Assembly (NCBI RefSeq): GCF_017901135.1
Contig: NZ_CP072801.1
Span: 1,116,001 to 1,180,000, forward strand
Source of the DNA: Thiothrix litoralis
GTDB lineage: Bacteria; Pseudomonadota; Gammaproteobacteria; Thiotrichales; Thiotrichaceae
Direction: 5' to 3'
DNA: 64,000 nucleotides
Below, piece by piece: positions 29,717 to 40,100 of this stretch. The notes under the pieces were generated by a model. That model did not search any database. It was not told the origin of the DNA and saw nothing but the letters and a program-made list of their open reading frames with translations. Numbering within the stretch: position 1 is the first letter of the stretch; every line of letters starts with the position of its first letter. Position numbers and translations under genes: made by a program.

Positions 29717-29920
29717 ATGATGAGTTTACTGGCGGCTATCGGTTTTGTACTGGTGCTGTTTGGCATTACCACCCTAATCATTGGCATCGTGCGCCATTTT
29801 TTTCCATTCGTGGACGAATACATCCCCGAAGAATTCAAAAAGCCACTGACCATCCAGTTTGCTGCATACTACCTGCTGGGGGGTTTGCTGTTGCTACTGA
29901 TCCAGCCTACCTCGACTTAG
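29717..29920 (+). CDS. Small two-helix membrane protein
   Basis: 67 residues: two hydrophobic helices (LLAAIGFVLVLFGITTLIIGIV and IQFAAYYLLGGLLLLLIQ) flank the polar loop PFVDEYIPEEFKKPL. AGGAA lies 9 bases upstream of the ATG. It trails the MoxR cluster and may belong to it. I recognise no family; its stop overlaps the convergent lipoprotein gene by 4 bases. Confidence 0.65.
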   Translation: MMSLLAAIGFVLVLFGITTLIIGIVRHFFPFVDEYIPEEFKKPLTIQFAAYYLLGGLLLLLIQPTST

Positions 29921-30300
29921 AACTTGTACTGCCATTCCACCCGGTCACGCTTCAAGCGCCAATGCGCCTTGCTGGACGAGTGACCATTGGCAAACAATTT
30001 GCCTGACAGGTTATCGTAAAAATTTTCCCGCACATTGTTCTGCAAACGCTCTTTCAAGCGAGACTCGCTACGCACCGCCGTCTTACAATCACGCATCAAC
30101 AGGTTGCTATTGGCACATAAACGTTGTTCCAGCAGCATATCATTGCGTATCTCATTGGGACGCAGCGCAAACGGTTGTGCCATCAAGCGGATAGAATCAT
30201 AGGGCAAAGACGACGGTGGCGTACCGCACGCGGTTACACCCACCATCGTTGCTGACAGCAGTAAGCCCTTTACTGCCATCATTTTCATAGTCGTTGTCAT
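29917..30300 (-). CDS. Putative lipoprotein
   Basis: About 127 residues. Basic N-terminus and hydrophobic stretch (MKMMAVKGLLLSATMVGVTAC) end in a lipobox-like V-T-A-C, so Cys is the likely lipid anchor. The mature part is charged and contains two more cysteines (LCANSN, DCKTAV) that could pair. ATG at 30300 is preferred because GAGG lies 5 bases upstream. No family recognised. Confidence 0.6.
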   Translation of the reverse strand: MTTTMKMMAVKGLLLSATMVGVTACGTPPSSLPYDSIRLMAQPFALRPNEIRNDMLLEQRLCANSNLLMRDCKTAVRSESRLKERLQNNVRENFYDNLSGKLFANGHSSSKAHWRLKRDRVEWQYKF

Positions 30301-30354
30301 AAACACCTCGCATTCCGGCGCATGTTACCCTTAACACACTGAAATGGCTATTTT

Positions 30355-33300
30355 TTATACAGATAGTTTTTCCTCTATCGCCAGTATTGCCATCACCACC
30401 GGCTGCAATTGCCGTTTTTCTTCCTGAAACTCGCCGAGCATCGTCCGCAGGAAGTTCAAATGCTCGTTAATGAAGCGTAATTGCCGGGGCGCTACACCAT
30501 AACTAATCGCTTGCACGTACTCCGCCACAACTTTTTGCACTTGCGTCACCTCATTCAGGCGTGAACCAACGATGTAATACAGCAGGCTGTATTCCGCCCG
30601 CGTAATCCCAGGACAGAAAGCACCCGTCCCTCTCACCACCTCGGCACATTGCCGTACCTGATCCAGCCAGTGCTTCAGTTCCTGCCGATCCAGTTGTTTC
30701 ACATCCCCGCGCAGGTAGCGCACTACCTTGCACGTCAGCCAGTTGATCAGCGGATAAGCTGCAATGGCATGGGTTTCCTGCAAAGCAAACTCGTGCGCCC
30801 GCTTATAGGCCTTTTCCATTTCCAGCAAGGCACGGGCGCGGCCTTCCCCGCTCACCATCATCGCCTGCCGCTTCCAGAATTTGCCGACTTCCTCAAAGCG
30901 TTGCAGGCTATTCCCTAGACCATCCAGCAACTGGAGGGTTTTCAGGCTGCTTACCATCAAATCAGCCGGGGAAGCGGCTATGCGTGCAGCGGGTGCATCC
31001 ACACTACCCTGCGACCAAGCCAGCGCCCACGCGGTTTGCAGGCTTACCTTGTCTTCCAGTAAAATCACCGGGTAATCAGCCTGTGGCGAATTCAGCGCTG
31101 CCTCATAAGCATCCAATGCAGGGGCGAACATCTCCAACTTGCCATAAGCCCGCCCCAATGCATATAGAATTTCCGCATGACCAAGCCATTCAGCAGGAAC
31201 TGCCCGATGCAATTGCTGCAAGCGTTCCTGCAACCACGCCACATCACTAGCCTGCGCGGTGTCGGCAGCATTGATCAGGTTCTGTAATTCAGCCACCACT
31301 TCAACCTCGGCAACGAAACGCCAAGTATCCGCCGTCGCGTCTCCCCCGCTGCTGCTGGGTTGGCGGCTCAACAACTTGTAATCAGGGTCGCCGTAACACT
31401 GGTAAGCCCCCCAAGTGTTGCCATTCGGGAATTGTTGCCAGGTTTCGCGCCGCGCCATCAATACCGCCATGCCAAACGGGTAGCCTTGCAACAGTGCGTT
31501 GTAACACTGTTCCGCAAATACCTTGGCTGCATTATCATCAATTGCCCAACCTGCCGCTATGATAGCCCTCACACCCATACGGATTAATTCTTGCGCCAGA
31601 CTCGCCGCCAATTTGCTGCGATCCTGGGTCAATGATGCCTGAATATCGGCTTCCATAAAATCCATTTGCGCCAAATGGCAACAGTTGATGAAGGCCAATT
31701 CCGGCACTTTGCGCATTTGCCCAATTTCCACCGGAGTAAGGAAAATGCCATCGCCCAACACCATGCCGCTGACTTCCAGATCGCTGTCCTTATCCGGTTT
31801 GTAGCGGTATACCCCGTGCCCCGCCAGATGCAGCACGCGGTAATCCGCGATATTCAGCGCCTTGAGGATGGATTGCGGGTCTGTGCCAATCTCGCGTCTC
31901 ACTTGGGTAAAACCACCCGCTTCCAACAGTTTGGCAACGGTTTCGGCTTCATGCTTAGCGGCAGGCAGGCGCACAAACTCACCCCCCACGGGCGGGTCGC
32001 CAATCACCAGCGCGGAACGGTCAACCGGATTCACCACTCGCTGGCGATATTGCCCCACCTGCAACTGACGCAACAAGCCAAAACGTACTGCCAACGGTTG
32101 CGACTCGTGGTCAAGGCGGTTGTACAGCAACTCCCACGGGTACGCCGATGAAGCACTGTCCAGCACCATCACCAAATTTTCAGCATTCGGCGCTTGCTCT
32201 TTCATGGCCGCTGGCAACAGCAATTCAAACAAGATTTTGCCAATATCCGGGTCGTCGCTGCTGGAGCTGATCGCCTTGTCGATGAACTGGTCAACCAGTT
32301 TACGCTGGGTAGGCTGCAACACCATTTCTGCCCGCGCCTTATCGGTCAGGGCGGTATATTTCAGGCCGCTGTCACTGGCTTCCACCTGAAGACGCCGCCA
32401 CCAACCGGGCGGATCGTTGTACATCACCCGGCGACGTTTACCCGGCAAGTATTGCATCAGGCTCTTCACGGTAAAATCCGTGCGGAATTCCGGTAGCAGC
32501 ACAAAATCCTGCACCAGCCTTGCCGCCTCCACCGCACGGTCTTCATACAACTCGATGAATTCCACCACCTGTAAGCGCAAACGCAAACCGCGCTCACTCT
32601 TGTCCAGCGCTTGATTCGCCTGAGCAATCGCCCGCAAGATCGCGGTAATTGAATCTGCCAGCGTCACGCTGCCACCGCCTACCGTACCGATCAGCAAGGT
32701 CGCCACATGCACCGGCACGCTGTCACCATCCGTTGAAGTATTCCCGGCACTTTCCAGCGCTTCCTGGATTTTCAGGGAATAATCCATCATCGCCCGCGTA
32801 AAGCTCGCTGTCATCTCCCCCGGTGTCAACTTGCCGACTTCGCCCAAGCCCACAATCACCGCGCCCCCCGGCTTTCTGCCCGGATTCAGGAACACATGCG
32901 ACGTACCCGATGACCCCGGATACAAACCCATGCGGTGCAACTCACTCATGCGCCCATCCAGCCGTTTGTCCAGCAAGGCTTCCGCACTGAGGATGGAATC
33001 CCCCTCATAATGCCCCACCACCACCGGGTGCGCCACTTGCTCCAGATTGCCATGCACCACGCGTACTTCCACGGACGGGCGTACCTCCTCCTGCGTCATG
33101 CGGGTGTGATAACCCAGCGCCGCTGCCAGCAATTCAGCTTCATCCGGGAATAATTCGCTACGAATCTCAGGCAACCACTGATCCCCCGCCTTGCCAATCG
33201 CTGGCGGTTTCTGCTCCAACTGACGCGATACGCCATCATCCAGCAAGTATTGCAAGGTCTGGAAATACTCGCTGTGGCTCGCCATGCGCCCGTGTTCCAC

Positions 33301-35682
33301 CGGCATGAACCAGGTCGGCACAGACTCAGGCAGGCTGCCCCACAAGCTCACCCCGTCACCCTCCCCGCTGGCATGGAAACGCCACCCGCCATCATCCTGA
33401 ACCTGCACATCATCCGGCGTCAGTGCTGAACGCCCGTACAGGTAAATCAGCCGCTGGGCATCCAGTTCCAGCGCCCGCCATTGCTCACGCACCTGAAGCG
33501 CCCCCGCCAGCAAACCACGCCCCGGCCATTCCGCAAAAGCATCACCCAATAGCGCTTGCCAACGCGCTTCCTGCAAATACGCCGCAGGCAATAACTCCAG
33601 CACACCGGGGTAACGCGCAAATTGTTGCGCCAGCCGTTGGTTTTCGCCCTCATCCATACTGCCGTCAAGCAGGTTTAGCAAACGCACCAAACGGTGTTTC
33701 CCCAACAGGATTTGCACCGCCGCATACGTGCCCTGCAACGGCGTGCCCAACATCACCACGCGGCAATCGGCTTCCTCACGCAAACGTCGCCACACAGCGG
33801 GTGCTTCACTCATCATCGCCAGCGCCACCAAGCCGCCGCTCGAATGTGCCAGCAGGCGGATCACTAGCTTGTTGCCCGCCGCTTTCGCCGCATCCAGCTC
33901 CTGTTCCAGCGCATCCCCCAGACGGCGGCCTGTTTCCGCGTAAGAGCGCCGCCAGTCGTAGTCAAATTCCACCAGCTTGTGGCTATCGTCCAGCATATCC
34001 AGTAAGGGGCGGTACAGTGTTTCCAATACGCCAACGGCTTGTATTCCCGCACTATCCATGCCCAACCGGGAAAAATCGCCCCAACCCAGTGCCGACATAT
34101 TCAGCCATACCGGGTTATCCCCCGCCTGCAAGGTTGACCCCATAAAACCGGGCAGGAAATACACTGTGCTGCTTTTAGCCTTCTCCTGCCCACGGCTGGA
34201 ACGCGCCGCCGGACGTACTACAGGCGCTTCCGGCAGCAACGGGCGCAAGCGCAAATCGGTATCCGGGTGCGTCAATGCACTGATCAGGCGTTCGCGCACA
34301 TCACCCTTGCGGAAATAACCAAAATGGCTGCTATCATCGCTTTGATCCAGATAAAAACGCATTCCCTGCAACCGCCGCGCCCCACCGTACATCCCGGCGG
34401 TATTCATCACAAAGTCGTTTTCTTCGCCGAAAAAACGCTGCATCACCCACGCATTGAAACTGCCCAGCAGGTTGGATGCCTTCATATCCCCGGCAATCAC
34501 GGTAAGGTCAGAATCCAGTTGCACATCCGGGCGATTCAACAAACGGATCAGGGGTGAACCGGGCATCATGGCCTCGATCCCCGGCAATGCTGCGGGAGCG
34601 GTGCGCTGGCGGGCAGTCGCCATCAGTACCATACGCACAAATTCCGCCAGATTCTGGTAGCGGGGCGCAGGGATTAGATTCAAGACATTGAACACCAGCG
34701 ACAAGTTATCTTCCAAGCCTGCCGCCGCCAGCACCGTGCCACGCCCAGGGCAGGCGACCCGCACAAAACGTTCCACCCGGATTTGCTTATCCTTGAGCAA
34801 GATTTCGATTTCCTGCAAACCTTCCCGATCGCTGCGGCGAGCGTCGCTGGCAAACATCTGGCGTTCAGCCGGGGTGAAAATGTCATCGCTATCCAGAAAC
34901 TGCTCGGCGGAATCGCGGGTTTTGCGTTTCAGCACCCCTTGGCACAGCAATTCCCCGACCAGACCACCGCGTGAATGGCTGATCACATGCAAACGGGTAT
35001 GCGGCGGCAACAAACGCAACACTTGCAGCGCATTTTGCACCGGGCTAACTGCGAGGGTGTGGTGTTCCAGCGTGAACACTTGCTGGCAATAAGGGGCAAA
35101 CAAACGCTGTAACCACGCAGGCGCGTTGTAGCCTTGGCGCGATTCCCAGAGTTCGCCGAAACTGCCATCCGTGTTAGAAAACGTACCGTGCAGGAACAGC
35201 AGCACCGGCTTGGTGGTGTCGATGTCCGCCGCTTGGGTGATCCGTTGCAAATCGAGCTTGCCGGGGTTGGCGCAACGGTATATGCCCGGCTGGGCAATCT
35301 TGCGGGTTTCCAGCTTGGTCATCAGGGCGGTCAATGTCTGCGTAGCGTCGCCTACTGGGTCGACTTGCAGCAGTCGCAGGTATTTCAGCACCAGACCGAC
35401 CGTGTTGCGCTGTTTGCCTACGTCAAAACTTGTGGGAGTCAGCGGGGCTTGTGCCTGTAAATCCCCCGCCCGCACCCAGCGTTTGAAACCGCCCTCGAAT
35501 TCGAGTTCTACCAGCGTTGCATCCGCCACATCCTTGAGTTCGAGCGTTGCGCCCGTGCTGCGCACGGCTTCCAGCGTCACCTCCCGCTGGCAGGTGATTG
35601 TCAGAATGTCGGCGTAAGCATTGCTGGTTTTGTATGACAAGTCTTGCCCGGTTAACTTGCCACTGATCGTGATGGAATCCAT
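30355..35682 (-). CDS. Giant multidomain protein: two alpha/beta-hydrolases, M17-N-like, CHAT protease, TPR
   Basis: 1775 residues, no signal peptide. Domains in order: (1) alpha/beta-hydrolase ~150-470 with FLHGTFSN and nucleophile elbow SHSRGG (S237); (2) LCAT-like hydrolase ~500-830 with oxyanion motif LPGFMGST, YDWR, and elbow AHSSGG (S614); (3) ~865-1060, a segment resembling the N-terminal domain of M17 aminopeptidases (VGHYEGD, AVIVGLGE, LLIGTVGGG); (4) CHAT caspase-like domain ~1160-1440 with LHLAGHG (H1289) and FINCCHLAQ (C1335); (5) TPR-like helices from ~1495 to the end. CHAT proteases cut protein partners in some defence systems; lipase domains could attack membranes. It is 35 bp downstream of a DUF4143 ATPase and near a CRISPR locus. 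Role inferred only. Confidence 0.8.
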   Translation of the reverse strand: MDSITISGKLTGQDLSYKTSNAYADILTITCQREVTLEAVRSTGATLELKDVADATLVELEFEGGFKRWVRAGDLQAQAPLTPTSFDVGKQRNTVGLVLKYLRLLQVDPVGDATQTLTALMTKLETRKIAQPGIYRCANPGKLDLQRITQAADIDTTKPVLLFLHGTFSNTDGSFGELWESRQGYNAPAWLQRLFAPYCQQVFTLEHHTLAVSPVQNALQVLRLLPPHTRLHVISHSRGGLVGELLCQGVLKRKTRDSAEQFLDSDDIFTPAERQMFASDARRSDREGLQEIEILLKDKQIRVERFVRVACPGRGTVLAAAGLEDNLSLVFNVLNLIPAPRYQNLAEFVRMVLMATARQRTAPAALPGIEAMMPGSPLIRLLNRPDVQLDSDLTVIAGDMKASNLLGSFNAWVMQRFFGEENDFVMNTAGMYGGARRLQGMRFYLDQSDDSSHFGYFRKGDVRERLISALTHPDTDLRLRPLLPEAPVVRPAARSSRGQEKAKSSTVYFLPGFMGSTLQAGDNPVWLNMSALGWGDFSRLGMDSAGIQAVGVLETLYRPLLDMLDDSHKLVEFDYDWRRSYAETGRRLGDALEQELDAAKAAGNKLVIRLLAHSSGGLVALAMMSEAPAVWRRLREEADCRVVMLGTPLQGTYAAVQILLGKHRLVRLLNLLDGSMDEGENQRLAQQFARYPGVLELLPAAYLQEARWQALLGDAFAEWPGRGLLAGALQVREQWRALELDAQRLIYLYGRSALTPDDVQVQDDGGWRFHASGEGDGVSLWGSLPESVPTWFMPVEHGRMASHSEYFQTLQYLLDDGVSRQLEQKPPAIGKAGDQWLPEIRSELFPDEAELLAAALGYHTRMTQEEVRPSVEVRVVHGNLEQVAHPVVVGHYEGDSILSAEALLDKRLDGRMSELHRMGLYPGSSGTSHVFLNPGRKPGGAVIVGLGEVGKLTPGEMTASFTRAMMDYSLKIQEALESAGNTSTDGDSVPVHVATLLIGTVGGGSVTLADSITAILRAIAQANQALDKSERGLRLRLQVVEFIELYEDRAVEAARLVQDFVLLPEFRTDFTVKSLMQYLPGKRRRVMYNDPPGWWRRLQVEASDSGLKYTALTDKARAEMVLQPTQRKLVDQFIDKAISSSSDDPDIGKILFELLLPAAMKEQAPNAENLVMVLDSASSAYPWELLYNRLDHESQPLAVRFGLLRQLQVGQYRQRVVNPVDRSALVIGDPPVGGEFVRLPAAKHEAETVAKLLEAGGFTQVRREIGTDPQSILKALNIADYRVLHLAGHGVYRYKPDKDSDLEVSGMVLGDGIFLTPVEIGQMRKVPELAFINCCHLAQMDFMEADIQASLTQDRSKLAASLAQELIRMGVRAIIAAGWAIDDNAAKVFAEQCYNALLQGYPFGMAVLMARRETWQQFPNGNTWGAYQCYGDPDYKLLSRQPSSSGGDATADTWRFVAEVEVVAELQNLINAADTAQASDVAWLQERLQQLHRAVPAEWLGHAEILYALGRAYGKLEMFAPALDAYEAALNSPQADYPVILLEDKVSLQTAWALAWSQGSVDAPAARIAASPADLMVSSLKTLQLLDGLGNSLQRFEEVGKFWKRQAMMVSGEGRARALLEMEKAYKRAHEFALQETHAIAAYPLINWLTCKVVRYLRGDVKQLDRQELKHWLDQVRQCAEVVRGTGAFCPGITRAEYSLLYYIVGSRLNEVTQVQKVVAEYVQAISYGVAPRQLRFINEHLNFLRTMLGEFQEEKRQLQPVVMAILAIEEKLSV

Positions 35683-35717
35683 GCGTCCCCCGCATTATTT
35701 TTCGGCGTGCTTAATGT

Positions 35718-37034
35718 TTAGTACAAAAAGGGGGGGTTGTACAATAGAAACCGCCATGCGGGGATGACCTCGATAGTGCCCGCTTTAAGCACCATTTGCT
35801 CTTCTTCCTGGCGTGTCACGATGATTCCCGTTGGCAGATTCAACTCCATCATCGCCTCCTCCAACGCGGCTATTTCACGTTTGCGGGTTGTCGGGTTAAC
35901 CAACGTCTCGCACACCTGAACCAATAAACGGGGACGGTCTTGCCACTGCGCGATGAAATCTACCTCTCGACCACCCTTAGTTTTGTAGTAGAAAATATCC
36001 GGTGTGACTCGCCGCAGCGCGGTAAACACCAGATTTTCAAGCAAATGACCGGTATTGACCAAAATCCCCGATGAAACCGATGTCACCATCGCATGGTCTA
36101 TGCAGTAAATTTTTTTAGGGTTGGCATTAGCACGGCTAAGGGATGCATCGAACAGTCGCACAGTAAACAAGAAATAGGCATCTTCAAACCATGCCAGATA
36201 ATCAGCCACCGAAGAGTGAGGTACTTTATGCCCCAGCGATTTCAAATACCCCGTCAATTTGTTCAGGGAATACAAAGATGCCGTGTTATCAACCAACCAA
36301 TGTGCTAAATCCGTCAGTGCCTTGGGGTGAGAAATATCATGGCGTTCCACCAGATCACGAAACAACACCGCGTGAAAATAGTCCTGATGGATTTTTACCC
36401 GCAAATGCCGTTCCAAACTCGCCACTTCGGGGAAACCGCCAGCCTCCCAATATTGCTCGAAAGCATTCTGCACGAACAAACGCTGCTTGGTGGAAAGCAC
36501 CCCATCCCCACCGTCCAACCCTAGATAATCCAGATATTCACGGAAAGAGAATGGGAACACCTCCCACGATAGCGCCCTGCCCCGCATTTGGGTGGCGATT
36601 TCCTTGGAAAGCATCCTTGCTGAAGATCCAGTGATGTACACCTCGCAATTCTCGGTACGCATCAGCCGATCCACAAACGGCTCCCAACCATCAATCGCCT
36701 GAATTTCGTCGAAAAAGCAGTATACCTTTTCACTGTTTTTCTTGTCGGGGTAGAGTGAGTAATACGCATCAAGAATCACCCCCAAGCCACTTTGCTGAAG
36801 CCCGTGCAAACGGTCATCGAAGAAGTTCAGGTACAGAATATTCTGCCGTATTACGCCTTTCCCCAGCAGCCCCTGCATAAGCTGAAACAGAAAGGTAGAT
36901 TTACCGCTACGGCGCACACCGATACAGACAGTGGCCTTGCCGTGGAGAGGCGTAACATCCAAATGGCGCGGAATACCTGAAAAAACTTCAATCTCTTGAA
37001 AATCCAATATTATTTCTTGGAGAATCTTAATCAT
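35718..37034 (-). CDS. AAA ATPase with DUF4143 domain
   Basis: 438 residues. N-terminal AAA_14 module: Walker A GVRRSGKST (residues 39-47), Walker B YCFFDEIQ, sensor ITGSSARML. The C-terminal DUF4143 module has an endonuclease-like fold with TKGGREVDFIAQ ... LLVQVCE, the usual D/E-x-K-like site (final residue not Lys here, so catalysis is doubtful). Such ATPases are common in accessory regions and mobile islands. It reads into the CHAT protein gene after 35 bp, so both may be co-transcribed. Its promoter should lie in 37035-37166. Confidence 0.85.
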   Translation of the reverse strand: MIKILQEIILDFQEIEVFSGIPRHLDVTPLHGKATVCIGVRRSGKSTFLFQLMQGLLGKGVIRQNILYLNFFDDRLHGLQQSGLGVILDAYYSLYPDKKNSEKVYCFFDEIQAIDGWEPFVDRLMRTENCEVYITGSSARMLSKEIATQMRGRALSWEVFPFSFREYLDYLGLDGGDGVLSTKQRLFVQNAFEQYWEAGGFPEVASLERHLRVKIHQDYFHAVLFRDLVERHDISHPKALTDLAHWLVDNTASLYSLNKLTGYLKSLGHKVPHSSVADYLAWFEDAYFLFTVRLFDASLSRANANPKKIYCIDHAMVTSVSSGILVNTGHLLENLVFTALRRVTPDIFYYKTKGGREVDFIAQWQDRPRLLVQVCETLVNPTTRKREIAALEEAMMELNLPTGIIVTRQEEEQMVLKAGTIEVIPAWRFLLYNPPFLY

Positions 37035-37166
37035 AGTGCGTCACTCCCGACAAAAATCCATCATAATCTTTACAGTCATTTATAATAATGGATGATTTAA
37101 TCGAAAAGTGTTGATTTTTTTTAGCACTTTGCGTGATTTTAAGAAAATGTAGCTTCTCCTTAATCA
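37035..37166. promoter_or_regulatory. AT-rich region left of the CRISPR array; candidate leader and ATPase promoter
   Basis: AT-rich, with a perfect TATAAT on the plus strand (37081-37086) and a hairpin AAAGTG (37105-37110) / CACTTT (37125-37130) around a T-run. If the array is read on the plus strand this is its leader; if on the minus strand, the hairpin could end the array transcript. It must also hold the promoter for the minus-strand ATPase gene. Confidence 0.4.
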
Positions 37167-40100
37167 CTCATAACCCCTCATGGGGATTCGTAACGCGTTC
37201 GCGGTGTTGCGCCTCTTCCTGTTTCATCAGCTCATAACCCCTCATGGGGACTCGTAACATCCGCAACGCTGGAAAAGCCGCGCAATACGCCGCTCTCATA
37301 ACCCCTCATGGGGATTCGTAACCACGGATGGATGGCTGAGTTCCAATCCGCACACGTTCTCATAACCCCTCATGGGGATTCGTAACTCAGCATCTTTTCG
37401 GCATCAGCCCGAGCTGTTAACTCTCATAACCCCTCATGGGGATTCGTAACAGTGCCTAGCGGGACTGCCACTTATGACAAATTCGGCTCATAACCCCTCA
37501 TGGGGATTCGTAACGCAAATGGCAGCGGCAGGGCACGATTACGGCTACTGCTCATAACCCCTCATGGGGATTCGTAACCTTTCAGGGTCACTACAACCCC
37601 TTTTCCTTTTATCACTCATAACCCCTCATGGGGATTCGTAACCCATGCCTGAGCCTGCACCAACTCCGACGGAATATCCTCATAACCCCTCATGGGGATT
37701 CGTAACTCCTGTATGCATTGCCGCAGTCCCAGAATTGGTTAACTCATAACCCCTCATGGGGATTCGTAACCCTGTTGCTTGCGTCTACGCTTGTTTTTGG
37801 CGGCATCTCATAACCCCTCATGGGGATTCGTAACACAACGCGCCGATCTTGTCCGCCAAACCGCTGCACTCTCATAACCCCTCATGGGGATTCGTAACAC
37901 TTTTTTAACTGGCTAACTGACGAGGCATATTCAGCTCATAACCCCTCATGGGGATTCGTAACTCAGGCATGGGCGTTGCTCAAAACCTCTACGGCATGCT
38001 CATAACCCCTCATGGGGATTCGTAACCCCCCACAGTTGCGGCGGTGATGATTGCCCATGCTCCTCATAACCCCTCATGGGGATTCGTAACTCATCGCCGT
38101 ATTCGCGGCAATATTCGCGTATTTCTTCTCATAACCCCTCATGGGGATTCGTAACCTAAATTCTTCTTTTCAATTCCAAGCCTTACTGGAACTCATAACC
38201 CCTCATGGGGATTCGTAACTGCCGTCGGAACAGATGAACCGCGAATAGCTGCCACCTCATAACCCCTCATGGGGATTCGTAACTTCTGCCCGCGCCTAAA
38301 AAAATTGGGGCATCAACGCCTCATAACCCCTCATGGGGATTCGTAACGCTGACATTGGCAAATACGGTGCTCAACAATCTATTCTCATAACCCCTCATGG
38401 GGATTCGTAACTGTGCTGCACACCCCAATCATCAGCCCATCACTTGCCCTCATAACCCCTCATGGGGATTCGTAACAAGGATTCGCCCCCGACCTCGACC
38501 CGACAACTCCTCTCATAACCCCTCATGGGGATTCGTAACTAGTACCAGCGATAAAGTAGTGTACCCCGTCTGCAACTCATAACCCCTCATGGGGATTCGT
38601 AACCAGTTGGTCACCAGTGCCAAGCCCCACCTTCACCGTCTCATAACCCCTCATGGGGATTCGTAACTCTGTGGCGGTGGGGGCGACACGACGGGTGGCG
38701 ATGCTCATAACCCCTCATGGGGATTCGTAACTTGTTGACCAAGCCATGGACGAAAGTGAGGTTTACCTCATAACCCCTCATGGGGATTCGTAACTCTTGA
38801 ACGAATGGCGGAAAAACAACCCTATTAAGTCTCATAACCCCTCATGGGGATTCGTAACCTTTATCTGCTGCTACCTTGCTGCGCTCGTTCTCAACTCATA
38901 ACCCCTCATGGGGATTCGTAACCTTTTGTCACGACATAGTTGACGTAATCCGATTCTTCTCATAACCCCTCATGGGGATTCGTAACGGGGTGGGTGCTGG
39001 TAGCCACGGCTGCAAAATGCACCTCATAACCCCTCATGGGGATTCGTAACTAAATCTGGTAGTACCGTCTACATCAAGCTTAAATGTCTCATAACCCCTC
39101 ATGGGGATTCGTAACCTGCTTTGTCCGCGCTACAAGTAAGTGCTGTGCAGCCCTCATAACCCCTCATGGGGATTCGTAACGTAAAAACGTGACGGTGCGC
39201 CTTGTCGGGGTCGACTCTCATAACCCCTCATGGGGATTCGTAACGCGCCTTGCTGACGCCCTAGTGTTAGCAACCCGTACATCTCATAACCCCTCATGGG
39301 GATTCGTAACAAAACCAGCGCTTGATATTAATGCCAATGCTGCGAGCTCATAACCCCTCATGGGGATTCGTAACGAACTTGCCAGCATGTTTGGACTCGA
39401 TCAATCTCACTCATAACCCCTCATGGGGATTCGTAACCGACCGTTTGCGCTCATATGATTTTTTTGTTGACATCTCATAACCCCTCATGGGGATTCGTAA
39501 CAAGCAAAACCAATTCGACGCGGGCGAAGTAGCACACTCATAACCCCTCATGGGGATTCGTAACAAATCACGGATTTGGCGAAAAACAGTCAACAACATG
39601 CTCATAACCCCTCATGGGGATTCGTAACCAAGCCGAGGATGTTATCTACCACCAGAAATTCACTCTCATAACCCCTCATGGGGATTCGTAACGTCGTAAC
39701 CCTGTCCAGCCGCTACGCCCATCAATCCCTCATAACCCCTCATGGGGATTCGTAACTGATGGGCAGGAATCAGAAGCGACACTTGCCGAACTCTCATAAC
39801 CCCTCATGGGGATTCGTAACCAGGCTGTTGGTGAGCGTATCCCGTTTGCTGGTACTCTCATAACCCCTCATGGGGATTCGTAACTATACTTACGTCATCG
39901 CGCTCAGAGTTTGCAAACGCTCTCATAACCCCTCATGGGGATTCGTAACAATGTGAGCGTTGGCTGCTGCGCTTGCCAGCACATCCTCATAACCCCTCAT
40001 GGGGATTCGTAACAATGGATGTTTTCCAGATAAAACAGGCGGTCACGCACTCATAACCCCTCATGGGGATTCGTAACTATCGGCAACTATACGCAAATCC

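Noticed and set aside
33423-34145. Pro/Ala-rich plus-strand frame opposite the CHAT giant
   Set aside because: Low-complexity composition produced by the reverse of a high-GC coding region.
38397-39605. Short open frames inside the CRISPR array
   Set aside because: They consist of translated repeats and spacers and start without ribosome sites.
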